A stretch of 33,669 nucleotides of DNA, from assembly GCF_001561915.1 (NCBI RefSeq), contig NZ_LSKU01000001.1:934314-967982 (forward strand). The letters are read 5' to 3'. Source of the DNA: Tepidibacillus decaturensis. GTDB lineage: Bacteria > Bacillota > Bacilli > Tepidibacillales > Tepidibacillaceae. Position numbers and translations under genes: made by a program. The notes under the pieces were generated by a model. That model did no database searches. It saw only the letters and a list, made by a program, of their open reading frames with translations, and was not told the origin of the DNA. This document shows positions 14,272-21,949 of the stretch, piece after piece (positions within the stretch are counted from its first letter, which is position 1; each line of letters opens with the position of its first letter).

Positions 14272-15093
14272 ATGTTACGAGCATTATACTCAGGTATTTC
14301 AGGAATGAGAGGATTTCAGACGAAACTAGATGTAATTGGAAATAATATCGCGAACGTTAACACACCAGGTTTTAAGGCTGGAAGAGTATTATTCCAAGAT
14401 ATTTTAAGTCAGAAAATGTCTGGTATTACTGCACCTGAATTAGGTGTAAGGGGTGGTGTAAATCCTAAACAAGTTGGTTTGGGAGCAAGTATTTCAGCAA
14501 TTGATACCATTCATACACAGGGTAGTTTTATGACAACAAACGTACCAACTGATTTAGCAATTGATGGAGACGGTTTTTTTGCGGTTAAACAAAATGGAGA
14601 TGACGAAAATATTTATTTAACTCGGGCTGGAAATTTTACAAAGGATGCTGCTGGTAATCTTGTTACATCTCAAGGATATTTGGTTTTGGGTGAAGGTGGG
14701 GATCCAATTAGCTTAGAAGGTGTTCAGGCATTTGAGATTGGTTCTAATGGTGGTATCTATGTGACAAATGCTGATGGTACGATCGAACCGGATCCAATTG
14801 CTACAATAGGTTTAGTTAAGGTACAAAATCCAGCTGGTTTGGAAAAGGTTGGGAATACGATGTATAAAATGACATTAAATGCTAACCCTGATGGAGAAAT
14901 AGAGGTGATTACTCCACAAGATCCAGATCAGGGAACGGGAAGTATTGTTTCTGGACAACTTGAAATGTCTAATGTCGACTTGACCTCTGAATTCACTGAA
15001 ATGATAGTTGCTCAGAGGGGTTTTCAGGCAAACTCAAGAATTATTACAACTTCTGATGAAATCTTACAGGAATTAGTTAATTTAAAGCGTTAG
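14272..15093 (+). CDS. flgE: Flagellar hook protein FlgE (FlgG-like short form)
   Basis: This is the hook filament subunit as annotated in Bacillus (formerly called FlgG there), exported by the type III system. It has 273 residues versus about 264 in B. subtilis; enteric hook proteins are longer. The start follows AAAGGAGG with 7 bases of spacing. The N-terminal motif (LYSGISGMRGFQTKLDVIGN, NIANVNTPGFK) and the C-terminal motif (LEMSNVDLTSEFTEMIVAQR, GFQANSRIITTSDEILQELV) are near-identical to the family. The middle GDGFFAVKQ and LTRAGNFTKDAAGNLV segments are hook/rod typical. A distal-rod role cannot be fully excluded by sequence, but gene position after flgD supports the hook. Strong RNA structures flank the gene on both sides, unique in this operon. 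Confidence 0.92.
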   Translation: MLRALYSGISGMRGFQTKLDVIGNNIANVNTPGFKAGRVLFQDILSQKMSGITAPELGVRGGVNPKQVGLGASISAIDTIHTQGSFMTTNVPTDLAIDGDGFFAVKQNGDDENIYLTRAGNFTKDAAGNLVTSQGYLVLGEGGDPISLEGVQAFEIGSNGGIYVTNADGTIEPDPIATIGLVKVQNPAGLEKVGNTMYKMTLNANPDGEIEVITPQDPDQGTGSIVSGQLEMSNVDLTSEFTEMIVAQRGFQANSRIITTSDEILQELVNLKR

Positions 15094-15131
15094 TAGATTA
15101 GAAGATTTATAGAGTCATCGTTTTATCAATT

Positions 15132-15161
15132 GTAACTGGGGAGTAAATCTCCCCAGCTTAC
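15132..15161 (+). other. Strong RNA hairpin after flgE without U-tract
   Basis: CTGGGGAG (15136-15143) pairs perfectly with CTCCCCAG (15149-15156) around TAAAT. The stem extends by GTAA (15132-15135) pairing with TTAC (15158-15161) across one bulged C, giving 12 base pairs. No run of T follows, so it is not a classic intrinsic terminator. It starts 38 bases after the flgE stop and lies within the 120-base gap before swrD. A 3' end-protecting or processing hairpin is the likeliest role. Confidence 0.75.
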
Positions 15162-15213
15162 TACCATACATAGGAATCCTCTTAGGTAAAAATTTGCGAA
15201 GGGGTTAAAATAT

Positions 15214-15408
15214 ATGATCATTGTTAACCGTCTAGATGGTTCTGAATTTGTGATCAATGCTTTATTAATCGAGTCAGTAGAAAGAACACCCGATACGATC
15301 ATAACCTTAACCACTGGTAAAAAGTTGATCGTTTCCCAATCCGTCGAAGAAATTATTCAACGATTCGAGGATTTTATCAGAAGAACTCATATGATAACGT
15401 ATAAGTAA
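15214..15408 (+). CDS. swrD: Swarming motility protein SwrD (FlbD family)
   Basis: A 64-residue member of the FlbD family (YlzI/SwrD), which in B. subtilis raises flagellar motor power needed for swarming. Signature: MIIVNRLDGSEFVINALLIE, followed by VERTPDTIITLTTGKKLIVS and an ending helix (EEIIQRFEDFIRRTH). It has no membrane segment. The start ATG follows GAAGGGG. It sits between flgE and fliL as in B. subtilis. The mode of action, probably on stators, is known only in outline. Confidence 0.92.
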   Translation: MIIVNRLDGSEFVINALLIESVERTPDTIITLTTGKKLIVSQSVEEIIQRFEDFIRRTHMITYK

Positions 15409-15437
15409 GAATAAAGTGGATCGTTGGGAGGGTTAAA

Positions 15438-15887
15438 ATGTTTAAAAATAAATTATTTAATATGGCATTAATTATAATCATCTCCATAACACTATTAAGT
15501 CTAGTTGCTTTCTTTCTTTATCAATATACGTTTAGAGATGTAAAGACCTCAGCTAGTGGTATTGTTGAAGTCCCAACTATAGATGATATTGTTCCATTAA
15601 CTGTAAATGTACCGAAGATCAACACCAATTTAGGGGATTCTACCATTATCGTTCTTGAAATGACGTTACAAACAGATAATGAAAAAGCAAAGGTTGAAGC
15701 TGAAAAAAGAATGTTTCAAATCAAAGATCGAATCAATTTATTGCTAAAAAACTTAACTTCAGATTCTTTTGCAACTGAAGAGAAGATAAATCAATTTAAG
15801 TCTGATCTCATGGTAAGATTGAATAAAATTTTACAAGATGGAAAAGTGATTAGTATTGATATTACCCAAATTTTTCTTCAATCATAA
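15438..15887 (+). CDS. fliL: Flagellar basal body-associated protein FliL
   Basis: FliL is a single-pass membrane protein around the MotAB stator that supports stator function. It has 149 residues. One membrane segment lies at about 8-29 (NMALIIIISITLLSLVAFFL). The extracytoplasmic domain has the typical VNVPKINTNLGDSTIIVLEM beta segment, a helical stretch (KAKVEAEKRMFQIKDRINLL) and an ending strand (VISIDITQIFLQS). The ATG follows GGGAGGG. It is located between swrD and fliM, as in other Bacilli. Confidence 0.92.
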   Translation: MFKNKLFNMALIIIISITLLSLVAFFLYQYTFRDVKTSASGIVEVPTIDDIVPLTVNVPKINTNLGDSTIIVLEMTLQTDNEKAKVEAEKRMFQIKDRINLLLKNLTSDSFATEEKINQFKSDLMVRLNKILQDGKVISIDITQIFLQS

Positions 15888-15920
15888 TTCTTCCATATTA
15901 AAGTCAGGGGGTGATAAAGA

Positions 15921-16913
15921 ATGAGTGAAATTCTATCCCAAAGTGAAATAGATGCGTTATTAGCCGCTCTTTCATCTGGAGAAATGAATGCAGAAGAACT
16001 AAAAAAGGAAGAGGAAATAAAGAAGGTTAAAGTCTATGATTTTAAACGAGCTTTACGGTTTTCTAAAGATCAAATTCGAAGTTTGACTAGACTACATGAA
16101 AATTTTGCCCGTTTATTGACAACCTATTTTTCAGCTCAACTAAGAACATTTGTTCAAATTACGGTTGTATCTGTAGACCAATTGCCATATGATGAATTCA
16201 TTCGTTCCATCCCTAAAATGACCATATTAAATATTTTTGAGGCTCAACCTTTAGAAGGAAGAATGGTCTTAGAAGTCAATCCAAACATTACCTATGCAAT
16301 GCTTGATCGACTTTTGGGAGGCTCTGGTAATGCTCCAAATAAAATTGCGAATTTGACAGAAATTGAATCAATGATCATGGAAAAAATGTTTATTCGTGTA
16401 CTAGATAACTTTAAAGAAGCTTGGAAAAATATTATAGATCTAAAACCCAAACTAGAAGTGATGGAGATGAACCCCCAATTTATGCAGATTGTTTCACCAA
16501 ATGAAACTGTGGCGGTGATCTCCTTAAGTACAAAAATAGGTGATACAACGGGGATGATCAACCTATGTCTCCCCCATGTGGTTTTAGAACCTGTTATGCA
16601 TAAATTATCTGCTCATCATTGGTTTGCAGGACAAAAAAAAGTTGAATCAGCAGATTATGACAATCTTAAGAAAAGAATTCAATATGCAAGTCTTCCGATC
16701 AAAATTGAGTTAGGTACTTCAATGATTCGAGTTTCTGACTTAATTCAGCTAAAGGTTGGAGACGTTATACAATTGGATAAACAGGTTTCTGAACCGCTAA
16801 AGGCATTTGTTGGAGAAACACCAAAATATTATGTGCAACCAGGTTTAACAAAGGGAAAACTGGCTGTTCAAATCATCAATTTGGTAGAGGAAGGAGTGAA
16901 CATGGATGAGTAG
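15921..16913 (+). CDS. fliM: Flagellar motor switch protein FliM
   Basis: FliM is a C-ring switch subunit that binds CheY-P. It has 330 residues. The extreme N-terminus (EILSQSEIDALLAAL) is the CheY-binding peptide. The middle domain, a CheC-like fold, follows (KVYDFKRALRFSKDQIRSLT; LLTTYFSAQLRTFVQI; YDEFIRSIPKMTILNIF; LEVNPNITYAMLDRLLGGSG). The C-terminal SpoA domain is at about 255-325 (LPIKIELGTSMIRVSDLIQL, KVGDVIQLDKQVSEPLK). It overlaps fliY by 8 bases. An A8 run within the gene (16633-16640) is in frame. Confidence 0.96.
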   Translation: MSEILSQSEIDALLAALSSGEMNAEELKKEEEIKKVKVYDFKRALRFSKDQIRSLTRLHENFARLLTTYFSAQLRTFVQITVVSVDQLPYDEFIRSIPKMTILNIFEAQPLEGRMVLEVNPNITYAMLDRLLGGSGNAPNKIANLTEIESMIMEKMFIRVLDNFKEAWKNIIDLKPKLEVMEMNPQFMQIVSPNETVAVISLSTKIGDTTGMINLCLPHVVLEPVMHKLSAHHWFAGQKKVESADYDNLKKRIQYASLPIKIELGTSMIRVSDLIQLKVGDVIQLDKQVSEPLKAFVGETPKYYVQPGLTKGKLAVQIINLVEEGVNMDE

Positions 16914-18093
16914 AGATATGTTGTCCCAAGATGAAATTGATGCCTTATTACGCCAAAGTCAAATTGATCAGGGAAATGAAGTTTTAGATATAAATCAATA
17001 TTTTTCACCAATTGAACAGGATGCATTAGGGGAGATAGGTAATATTTCCTTTGGGAGTGCTTCAACAGCTTTATCTACATTATTAGGTCAAAAAGTAGAG
17101 ATTACTACACCAAACGTTTCTGTCGTCCATAAAGATAATTTAACAAATGAGTTTCCATCTCCACATGTTGCAATTCATGTTGAATATACTGAGGGATTTC
17201 AGGGACTCAACCTTTTAGTCATAAAATCGATCGATGCAAAAATTATTGCGGATCTTATGTTAGGAGGTTCTGGTAAGGAACTTTTAAATGAGGAATTGAC
17301 CGAAATGGACATTAGTGCTGTTCAAGAGGCAATGAATCAAATGATGGGATCAGCTGCAACTTCAATGTCCACTGTTTTTAATATGACTGTGGATATTTCT
17401 CCTCCAGGAGTTGATATTTTAGATTTAGAGCAAGGACAAGGGGAAAATAGTATTCCAAAAGAAGATGTCCTTGTGAAAGTTTCTTTTCGTTTAAAAATAG
17501 GAGAGCTTATTGATTCAAATATCATGCAATTAACAACGGTAAATTTTGCAAAAAATATGATAGGTATGCTAATGGGAACATATCCACCAGAAAAAGTTGA
17601 AAATAAACCAAATACTAGGAAGGAAAGCAATGATCATTCTGTTAAAACACCAGAACCAATGGTTACAGAAGTACCACCAATAAATTTTTCACAGCAAACT
17701 CATGGTTCTGTAGCACCTAAAACATATAATCATTTGGGATCTTCTGCGAATTACCATCAACAAGCAGCTAATGTAAATGTTCAACCTGCTCAATTTTCAG
17801 ATTTTCAATTTCAACAGTTGTCCTCACATCAAGAGCCTAATTTAAACCTTTTGATGGATATTCCCCTACAAATTACTGTTGAGTTAGGGCGAACTAAAAA
17901 GTTGATAAAAGATATTTTGGAGCTTGCGCAAGGTTCTATTATAGAATTGGATAAATTAGCAGGTGAACCAGTAGATATTTTTGCTAACAATAAACTCATT
18001 GCAAAAGGAGAGGTAGTGGTTATCGATGAAAATTTTGGTGTCAGGGTCACTGATATAATTAGCCAATATGATCGAATTCAAAAATTACAATAG
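16906..18093 (+). CDS. fliY: Flagellar motor switch phosphatase FliY
   Basis: FliY is the Gram-positive C-ring component that combines a CheY-P phosphatase (CheC/CheX type) with a FliN-like SpoA domain. It has 395 residues. A CheY-binding N-terminal peptide (MLSQDEIDALLRQ) is followed by two conserved phosphatase motifs with Glu and Asn (QDALGEIGNISFGSAST and DISAVQEAMNQMMGSAA), both intact, so it should be active. A Gln/Pro/Ser-rich linker at about 230-310 varies in the family. The C-terminal FliN domain (LLMDIPLQITVELGRTKKLI, AQGSIIELDKLAGEPVDIFA, FGVRVTDIIS) is complete. The start overlaps the end of fliM and is served by GGAGTG. Confidence 0.95.
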   Translation: MSRDMLSQDEIDALLRQSQIDQGNEVLDINQYFSPIEQDALGEIGNISFGSASTALSTLLGQKVEITTPNVSVVHKDNLTNEFPSPHVAIHVEYTEGFQGLNLLVIKSIDAKIIADLMLGGSGKELLNEELTEMDISAVQEAMNQMMGSAATSMSTVFNMTVDISPPGVDILDLEQGQGENSIPKEDVLVKVSFRLKIGELIDSNIMQLTTVNFAKNMIGMLMGTYPPEKVENKPNTRKESNDHSVKTPEPMVTEVPPINFSQQTHGSVAPKTYNHLGSSANYHQQAANVNVQPAQFSDFQFQQLSSHQEPNLNLLMDIPLQITVELGRTKKLIKDILELAQGSIIELDKLAGEPVDIFANNKLIAKGEVVVIDENFGVRVTDIISQYDRIQKLQ

Positions 18094-18127
18094 GAACCAT
18101 TTAAGAAATAGAGAGGAGAAAGTATAA

Positions 18128-18490
18128 ATGGGAAAAAGAATTTTAATTGTAGATGATGCAGCATTTATGAGAATGATGATTAAGGAAATCTTAACTAAAA
18201 ATGGATATGAAATCGTTGGTGAGGCAAGTGATGGTTTACAAGCTGTAGAGAAATACAAAGAGACTTCACCTGATTTAGTTACAATGGATATTACTATGCC
18301 TGAAATGGATGGAATAACCGCCTTAAAAGAAATTAAGAAATCTGACCCGAATGCAAAAATAATTATGTGCTCAGCGATGGGACAACAAGCAATGGTAATT
18401 GATGCAATACAGGCAGGGGCAAAGGATTTTATTGTTAAACCATTTCAGGCTGACCGCGTTATAGAGGCAATAACAAAGGCATTAAGTTAG
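18128..18490 (+). CDS. cheY: Chemotaxis response regulator CheY
   Basis: CheY is a single-domain response regulator that CheA phosphorylates and that binds FliM. It has 120 residues. The acidic pair D9-D10 (ILIVDDAAFM), phospho-acceptor D54 (LVTMDITMPEMDG), Ser/Thr position (IIMCSAMGQQ) and K104 region (DFIVKPF) are all present. The ATG follows GAGAGGAGAAAG. Placement inside the fla part after fliY is the Bacillus arrangement. Confidence 0.96.
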   Translation: MGKRILIVDDAAFMRMMIKEILTKNGYEIVGEASDGLQAVEKYKETSPDLVTMDITMPEMDGITALKEIKKSDPNAKIIMCSAMGQQAMVIDAIQAGAKDFIVKPFQADRVIEAITKALS

Positions 18491-18500
18491 GAAGTTGAAT

Positions 18501-19007
18501 ATGATCTCTTTTACTTTAGTCCTACAATTTATATTTTCTCTTGGTGTCATCTTAGGTCTAATGTACATTGTCTTCCGATTATTAGCTAAAAAAAACGGAA
18601 TGGCAAGGAAAAGTGCTTTTAAACACTTGGGGGGAGTCCCACTTGGGCAGAATAAATCACTACAGATTGTGGAAATAGGTAATAAAGTTTATCTTTTAGG
18701 GGTTGGTCAAGAGGTTCAATTGATTCATATACTTGAAACAGAAGAAGAATTGAATTCTATTAAACAATCTATACAGGTTGAATCTGAGCAAACACATCGT
18801 CTAATAAAATCAATTGATCAGATTCCTATACTTAAATATGTGAGAAATCAAATTTCTAAACAAAGACAAGGAATAGATAATATGAACCAATTTGAACATG
18901 TATTGAGTGAAAAACTGAATCAATTAAAAGAGCGCAGAAGAGAGACCTTTAATCAGTGGCTTGAAAAACATGATGAAAAAGTAGAGAAAAGGGATCAACA
19001 TGAATAA
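18501..19007 (+). CDS. fliO: Flagellar biosynthetic protein FliO (FliZ-like), short form
   Basis: FliO is an assembly factor for the FliP-FliQ-FliR export gate. I choose ATG 18501, 6 bases after AGGAAG (18489-18494); an in-frame TTG at 18495 overlaps that site. Length is 168 residues. One membrane segment (LQFIFSLGVILGLMYIVFRL) is followed by the conserved cytoplasmic block (HLGGVPLGQNKSLQIVEIGN, KVYLLGVGQEVQLIHILE). B. subtilis FliZ is longer because of an N-terminal signal peptide and extracytoplasmic region, which this protein lacks. The C-terminal charged helix (LNQLKERRRETFNQWLEKHD) overlaps fliP by 8 bases. Confidence 0.88.
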   Translation: MISFTLVLQFIFSLGVILGLMYIVFRLLAKKNGMARKSAFKHLGGVPLGQNKSLQIVEIGNKVYLLGVGQEVQLIHILETEEELNSIKQSIQVESEQTHRLIKSIDQIPILKYVRNQISKQRQGIDNMNQFEHVLSEKLNQLKERRRETFNQWLEKHDEKVEKRDQHE

Positions 19008-19758
19008 ACAACAAATTCGTATTCTAATAGGTGTATTATTGCTGATCTTACTTCCTATTGAGGCACATGCTGCTAGTGACGTGGTTATTCCCGGTTTGGA
19101 TTTTAACATAAATACTTCAGATCATCCTGAAAACGTGGCCACGACGTTACAGATTCTTATTCTATTAACGGTTCTATCTCTAGCACCAGCCATTTTAATT
19201 TTAATGACTAGTTTTACTAGAATTGTTATTGTTTTGTCATTTGTAAGAAATGCTTTAGCAACTCAGCAGATGCCACCAAACCAAGTCATCATTGGTTTAG
19301 CCTTATTTATTACCCTGTATATCATGGGTCCAACATTAAACGAGGTAAACCAGAATGCATTACAACCTTATCTAGATGGGAAAATTAGCCAAGAGGTTGC
19401 TTTCAATGAGGCGGCTAAACCATTTAAACACTTTATGATCAAAGAAACAAGGGAAAAGGATCTATTGCTGTTTTTAAATTATTCTAAGATGCAAAAACCA
19501 AAAAATATAGATGAAATGCCGTTAAGAGTTCTTGTACCTGCCTTTGCAATCAGTGAGTTGAAGACTGCGTTTCAAATGGGCTTTATGATTTTTATACCTT
19601 TTCTAATTATAGATATGGTTGTTGCTAGTACATTGATGGCAATGGGAATGATGATGCTACCTCCTGTTATGATTTCACTTCCATTTAAGATTCTTTTGTT
19701 TATTTTGGTCGATGGTTGGTACTTAGTGGTTAAATCGTTACTAGAAAGCTTCCATTAG
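19000..19758 (+). CDS. fliP: Flagellar type III export gate protein FliP
   Basis: FliP forms the core pore of the export gate with FliQ and FliR. It has 252 residues, including a probable cleaved signal peptide (ILIGVLLLILLPIEAHAAS, cleavage near residue 24). Conserved blocks: LAPAILILMTSFTRIVIVLS, FVRNALATQQMPPNQVIIGL, ALFITLYIMGPTLNEV, and FQMGFMIFIPFLIIDMVVAS, followed by MMMLPPVMISLPFKILLFIL. Four membrane segments are seen after the signal peptide. The start overlaps the fliO stop. fliQ follows 15 bases later. Confidence 0.96.
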   Translation: MNKQQIRILIGVLLLILLPIEAHAASDVVIPGLDFNINTSDHPENVATTLQILILLTVLSLAPAILILMTSFTRIVIVLSFVRNALATQQMPPNQVIIGLALFITLYIMGPTLNEVNQNALQPYLDGKISQEVAFNEAAKPFKHFMIKETREKDLLLFLNYSKMQKPKNIDEMPLRVLVPAFAISELKTAFQMGFMIFIPFLIIDMVVASTLMAMGMMMLPPVMISLPFKILLFILVDGWYLVVKSLLESFH

Positions 19759-19773
19759 GAGTGTTGTTTAAAG

Positions 19774-20043
19774 ATGTCGCAAAATTTTATTATTCATCTA
19801 TTTGAACGATCTGTGTATACGATTTTGATTGTTAGTGCACCAATGTTAGGTTTAGGATTATTAGTTGGTTTGATTGTAAGTATCTTTCAAGCAACGACCC
19901 AAATCCAGGAACAAACTCTAGCATTTATCCCTAAGATTATTGCTGTTTTGCTAGCAATTGTTATTTTTGGACCATGGATGTTATCACATTTAGTAGAATT
20001 TACTGAGTCGATTTTTAATCAAATCGGGAAAAATCTTAATTAA
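19774..20043 (+). CDS. fliQ: Flagellar type III export gate protein FliQ
   Basis: FliQ is the small export-gate subunit that forms helical hairpins around FliP/FliR. It has 89 residues, the standard length, with two membrane hairpin helices (YTILIVSAPMLGLGLLVGLI and IIAVLLAIVIFGPWMLSHLV). The family motif SIFQATTQIQEQTLAFIPKI is intact. fliR begins 15 bases after the stop. Confidence 0.96.
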   Translation: MSQNFIIHLFERSVYTILIVSAPMLGLGLLVGLIVSIFQATTQIQEQTLAFIPKIIAVLLAIVIFGPWMLSHLVEFTESIFNQIGKNLN

Positions 20044-20058
20044 CTTGGTGAACAGAAT

Positions 20059-20837
20059 ATGTTTAATCTTTCGATAGTCTATCTCTTTTTTTAGTTTTTG
20101 TTAGGATGACGGCCTTTTTTGTAACAGCACCTATCTATTCTTCAAGAGGGGTACCCAATCAGTTTAAAATTGGGCTCGGTTTTTTTATATCATTAGTGAT
20201 TCTACCGACGATAGGCGATGAAATCCCAAATTTATCTATCGGTAGTATGTTTCTTGTTTTAATATTACAGGAAACGCTTTTCGGCTTGTTATTAGGATGG
20301 ATTGCTCAATTGTTGATTACGAGCATTCAAATCGCAGGTTCTTTCATTGATATGCAAATAGGATTTGCCATTGCAAATGTGATTGATCCGCAGACAGGTT
20401 TTTCTTCTCCTTTGATGGGTAATTTTAAATATATGTTTGCTATGTTATTATTTTTAACACTTAATGGGCACCATCTTTTAATTGATAGCATAGTGTCCAG
20501 TTACCAGCTTTTACCTATATCTGTGTCTTGGTTAACTCGATTAAATGATGAATCCTTGTTGTTCTTTGTTGTAAATACCTTTACACAAATGTTTGTCATT
20601 GCATTAAAAATTGCTGCTCCTATTGTGGGTACTTTATTTTTAAGTGATGTCGCATTAGGGATCGTAGCAAGAACTGTACCCCAATTGAATGTCTTTGTGG
20701 TGGGGTTACCTTTAAAAATTATCATACATTTTCTGATTCTATTTATTCTTGTACCCGGTTTTATCTATTTGTTCCAAGACCTTTTTCAAGAAATGTTTAC
20801 CTCAATGAGACAATTGATGGATTTAATGGGGTCATAA
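20059..20837 (+). CDS. fliR: Flagellar type III export gate protein FliR, frame interrupted once near the start
   Basis: FliR completes the FliPQR export gate. ATG 20059 opens a frame (MFNLSIVYLFF) that meets a stop at once. One extra T in the T7 run 20086-20092 restores YLFFLVFVRMTAFFVTAPIY and joins the rest. The repaired length is 259 residues, the same as B. subtilis FliR. Signatures: FFVTAPIYSSRGVPNQFKIG, LQETLFGLLLGWIAQLLITS, IDMQIGFAIANVIDPQTGFS, VALGIVARTVPQLNVFVVGL, LPLKIIIHFLILFILVPGF. Without the repair, an internal ATG at 20106 would give a protein lacking the first membrane segment. flhB starts 1 base after the stop. Confidence 0.88.
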
Positions 20838-20838
20838 T

Positions 20839-21926
20839 ATGCCTAAATTACGAATGAATTTACAATACTTTGCGGGAGAAAAAACAGAAAAGGCTACACC
20901 TAGGAGAAAGCAAGAATCAAGACAAAAAGGGCAAGTGGCGAAATCAGCCGAACTACCTTCTGCTATTATTTTTTAATGATCTTTTTATTGTTTTATTTAT
21001 TTGGTTCTGCCATCACCCAACAATTTCTTCTTTTTTTTAAAAAGATGTTAAACCAATATCTCACTTGGGAAATAACTTCAGATAATGTTCGATTGTTATT
21101 TTTAGAAGCAATGACCGATATGTTATGGGTTGTTTTACCTGTTTTTGGCTTAGCTATTATTGCTGGAATCGCAGGTAATTTAATTCAGGTAGGTTTTTTA
21201 TATACAGCAGAGCCATTAAAGTTAAAGCCTGAACGCCTTAACCCTTTAGAAGGAGCAAAGCGAATCTTTTCTAAGCGCGCTTTAGTGGAATTGGTAAAAT
21301 CCATATTAAAAGTGTTTTTGGTTGGTTATATCGCTTTTTCCGTATTGATGGATAAAAAAGCAGATTTACTTATTCTTTACCAATATGATTTAAAAGATGT
21401 AATGATTTTCGTAGGCAAATTATTGCTTGAACTTGGTTTGAAAACTTCGGCTATTTTAATCATTTTGTCACTGTTAGATTATATCTATCAAAAGTATGAT
21501 TATGAAAAAAATCTGAGGATGTCAAAACAGGAAATAAAGGAAGAATATAAGAAAACTGAGGGAGATCCATTAATAAAAGGAAAAATCAAGGAAAGACAAA
21601 GGCAAATGGCAATGAGTAAAATGATGCAAGCTGTACCCGAGGCCGATGTGATTATTACAAACCCTACACATTTTGCTGTAGCTCTTCAATATAAACCTAA
21701 TGAAATGGACGCCCCAAAAGTGATTGCTAAAGGAATGGACTTCATTGCATTGAAAATAAAAGAAGTAGCGAAGGAAAATGATATCGTTACCGTTGAAAAT
21801 AAATGGTTGGCTAGGGCTCTCTATTTTCAAGTAGAAATAGATGATACGGTTCCATCTGAATTGTTTCATGCAGTGGCAGAGATTCTAGCCTATGTCTATC
21901 GAATAAAAGGGAAAATAAAATCTTGA
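20839..21926 (+). CDS. flhB: Flagellar type III export switch protein FlhB, frame interrupted once
   Basis: FlhB is the export-gate protein whose autocleaved C-terminal domain, together with FliK, switches substrate specificity. ATG 20839 begins MPKLRMNLQYFAGEKTEKAT, then PRRKQESRQKGQVAKSAEL, which is clear FlhB sequence, but the frame stops at about 20975. One extra T in the T6 run 20969-20974 restores PSAIIFLMIFLLFYLF and gives 362 residues, against 360 in B. subtilis. Four membrane segments follow, then the cytoplasmic domain with the autocleavage motif NPTH (ITNPTHFAVAL) at about residue 275. The run is only six T, too short to be a typical slippage site, which favours an assembly error. 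Confidence 0.9.
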
Positions 21927-21949
21927 GAATAAATTGGAGGTGAAATAAA

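Noticed and set aside
15132-15161. Intrinsic terminator ending the operon after flgE
   Set aside because: The stem is strong but there is no T-run, and the genes downstream have no obvious new promoter.
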